Positions 13,815 to 14,537 of a DNA stretch of 14,537 bases are shown here, piece by piece. Under the pieces are notes generated by a model that saw only the letters and a list, made by a program, of their open reading frames with translations, was not told the DNA's origin and made no database searches. Made by a program: the position numbers and the translations under genes. Position 1 is the first letter of the stretch, and each line of letters starts with the position of its first letter. Origin of the DNA: Neisseriaceae bacterium. Lineage in GTDB: Bacteria; Pseudomonadota; Gammaproteobacteria; Burkholderiales; Neisseriaceae. The stretch covers positions 1 to 14,537 of the forward strand of contig JASLBZ010000198.1 of NCBI GenBank assembly GCA_030146285.1. Reading direction: 5' to 3'.

Positions 13815-14480
13815 ATGATTACCATTTCAGATACCTTGCATCAATCTGCTTTTGTGGGCGCATTGATTGGTGCTTTAGGCGCGATGTGCGCGGTATTTTT
13901 AGATCGTTTTTTACAAAGACGCAAAGACAATCGCAATATTGAGCGATTGTTGAAATTAATTTTGTTGGAAATCGACGGCATTCATGACAAAACCATTGAG
14001 TTCATCTCTGAAATCAAGGTTATTTCTGATTTGGAAAGCTTACACAGCAAACAAGATTACTTTTCCAAACACCTGGTTTACAATGAAAATTTATTTTTTA
14101 TTTACAAAAACAACTTACCTGAGCTGTCATTATTGCAAGATGAAGAGAAACTCAAATTAATTTATTCTGTTTACCATTATTTATTTGTTTTTTTAGACAG
14201 CTTAGAAACCAATATTGATTTGCAAGGCTTTGTCCGTGACATTCAACGCCAATTAAAAATGCATGATGGACAAAATGCTGAAAAAAACCATGAAAACACC
14301 CTCTTGGTGAATCACAAAGAATCTGAAATGTACAACCACTTTCAATCGTATGTCAGCGATTATGTCTTACAACTTGAAGTCGCCATCAACCAGCTACATG
14401 CCTATGAACAAGCCCACCCTTTATTATCCGATATGAACTGGATCCAACGCATTGGTTCTGTATTTAAAAAACACCCATAA
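13815..14480 (+). CDS. Unrecognised protein with one N-terminal membrane helix
   Basis: Encodes 221 residues. A single hydrophobic segment (about 11-31, SAFVGALIGALGAMCAVFLDRFL) with small-residue spacing is followed by QRRKDNRN; by the positive-inside rule the remaining 190 residues face the cytoplasm. That part looks almost wholly helical, with heptad-like stretches (about 40-75 and 170-205), few Gly or Pro, and a hydrophobic patch LIYSVYHYLFVFLDSL near 113-128. No enzyme motif, nucleotide-binding loop or known domain is visible. The ATG at 13815 has GGAAG (13802-13806) eight bases upstream. It stands alone between the receptor terminator and a minus-strand terminator that overlaps its last codons. 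A membrane-tethered helical effector or scaffold is possible, but nothing in the sequence proves it. Reality of the gene: high; function: unknown. Confidence 0.72.
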   Translation: MITISDTLHQSAFVGALIGALGAMCAVFLDRFLQRRKDNRNIERLLKLILLEIDGIHDKTIEFISEIKVISDLESLHSKQDYFSKHLVYNENLFFIYKNNLPELSLLQDEEKLKLIYSVYHYLFVFLDSLETNIDLQGFVRDIQRQLKMHDGQNAEKNHENTLLVNHKESEMYNHFQSYVSDYVLQLEVAINQLHAYEQAHPLLSDMNWIQRIGSVFKKHP

Positions 14481-14491
14481 ACAAATGGGTG
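14466..14491 (-). terminator. Minus-strand intrinsic terminator overlapping the last gene's stop
   Basis: CACCCAT (14472-14478) / ATGGGTG (14485-14491) with a six-base loop. The plus strand has six A (14466-14471) before the stem, so on the minus strand the hairpin is followed by six T. It probably ends a convergent gene beyond the right edge. Confidence 0.65.
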
Positions 14492-14537
14492 CGTGATGAA
14501 AACAGACACATCTGAATATTGCTTCTACCCCAGACGC

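Noticed and set aside
1..14537. Mobile element, prophage, CRISPR or tRNA in the window
   Set aside because: No transposase, integrase, long terminal or direct repeats, spacer-repeat pattern or tRNA-like cloverleaf was seen.

Overview
The window reads as ordinary chromosome from a Gram-negative proteobacterium of about 40-43% G+C (estimated by eye), most likely in or near the Neisseriales. Three things point there: a CsgG-like / DUF4810 / DUF799 (GNA1162-type) lipoprotein trio, a Mth938-like gene divergent from homoserine dehydrogenase, and two copies of GCAGCCTGAA, which resembles DNA-uptake-sequence dialects of Kingella/Simonsiella-type Neisseriaceae. The taxonomic call is inference. No transposase, integrase, phage gene, CRISPR array, tRNA or rRNA was seen.

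Layout. (1) 1-624, minus strand: the start of amtB (ammonium channel, cut by the window edge) downstream of glnK (P-II signalling protein). (2) 625-1107: an AT-rich gene-free stretch. (3) 1108-1602 (+): a DUF456 membrane protein, convergent through a shared terminator with a cytochrome b561-type membrane protein (1671-2330, -). (4) 2486-2802: a possible small transcription unit with a palindrome, a 39-codon ORF with a good ribosome-binding site, and an intrinsic terminator. (5) 2998-5784 (+): gabT and gabD, which convert GABA to succinic semialdehyde and then succinate; a hairpin lies between them. (6) 5937-6575 (-): an orphan SUKH/SMI1-KNR4 protein. (7) 6979-8681 (+): three tightly packed lipoprotein genes ending in a strong bidirectional terminator. 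(8) 8843-9259 (-): a secreted protein resembling surface-adhesin protein E. (9) 9260-9647: no gene, but a structured segment with its own plus-strand terminator, a candidate small RNA. (10) 9648-10022 (-): Mth938-like protein, divergent from hom (10142-11461, +). (11) 11664-13679 (+): a TonB-dependent receptor of catecholate-siderophore type with two Fur-like boxes upstream. (12) 13815-14480 (+): an unrecognised protein with one N-terminal membrane helix, then a minus-strand terminator at the edge.

The genes share a loose theme of nitrogen and amino-acid metabolism (ammonium uptake, GABA breakdown, homoserine synthesis) and envelope functions (lipoproteins, adhesin-like protein, iron receptor), but they form separate units, most closed by their own terminator. 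Five starts were moved to internal codons: four for a better Shine-Dalgarno sequence, and DUF456 mainly on family length. I found no convincing new multi-gene system. The best leads are the small unit before gabT, the candidate sRNA at 9440-9572, the orphan SUKH gene and the membrane-anchored unknown at the right end.
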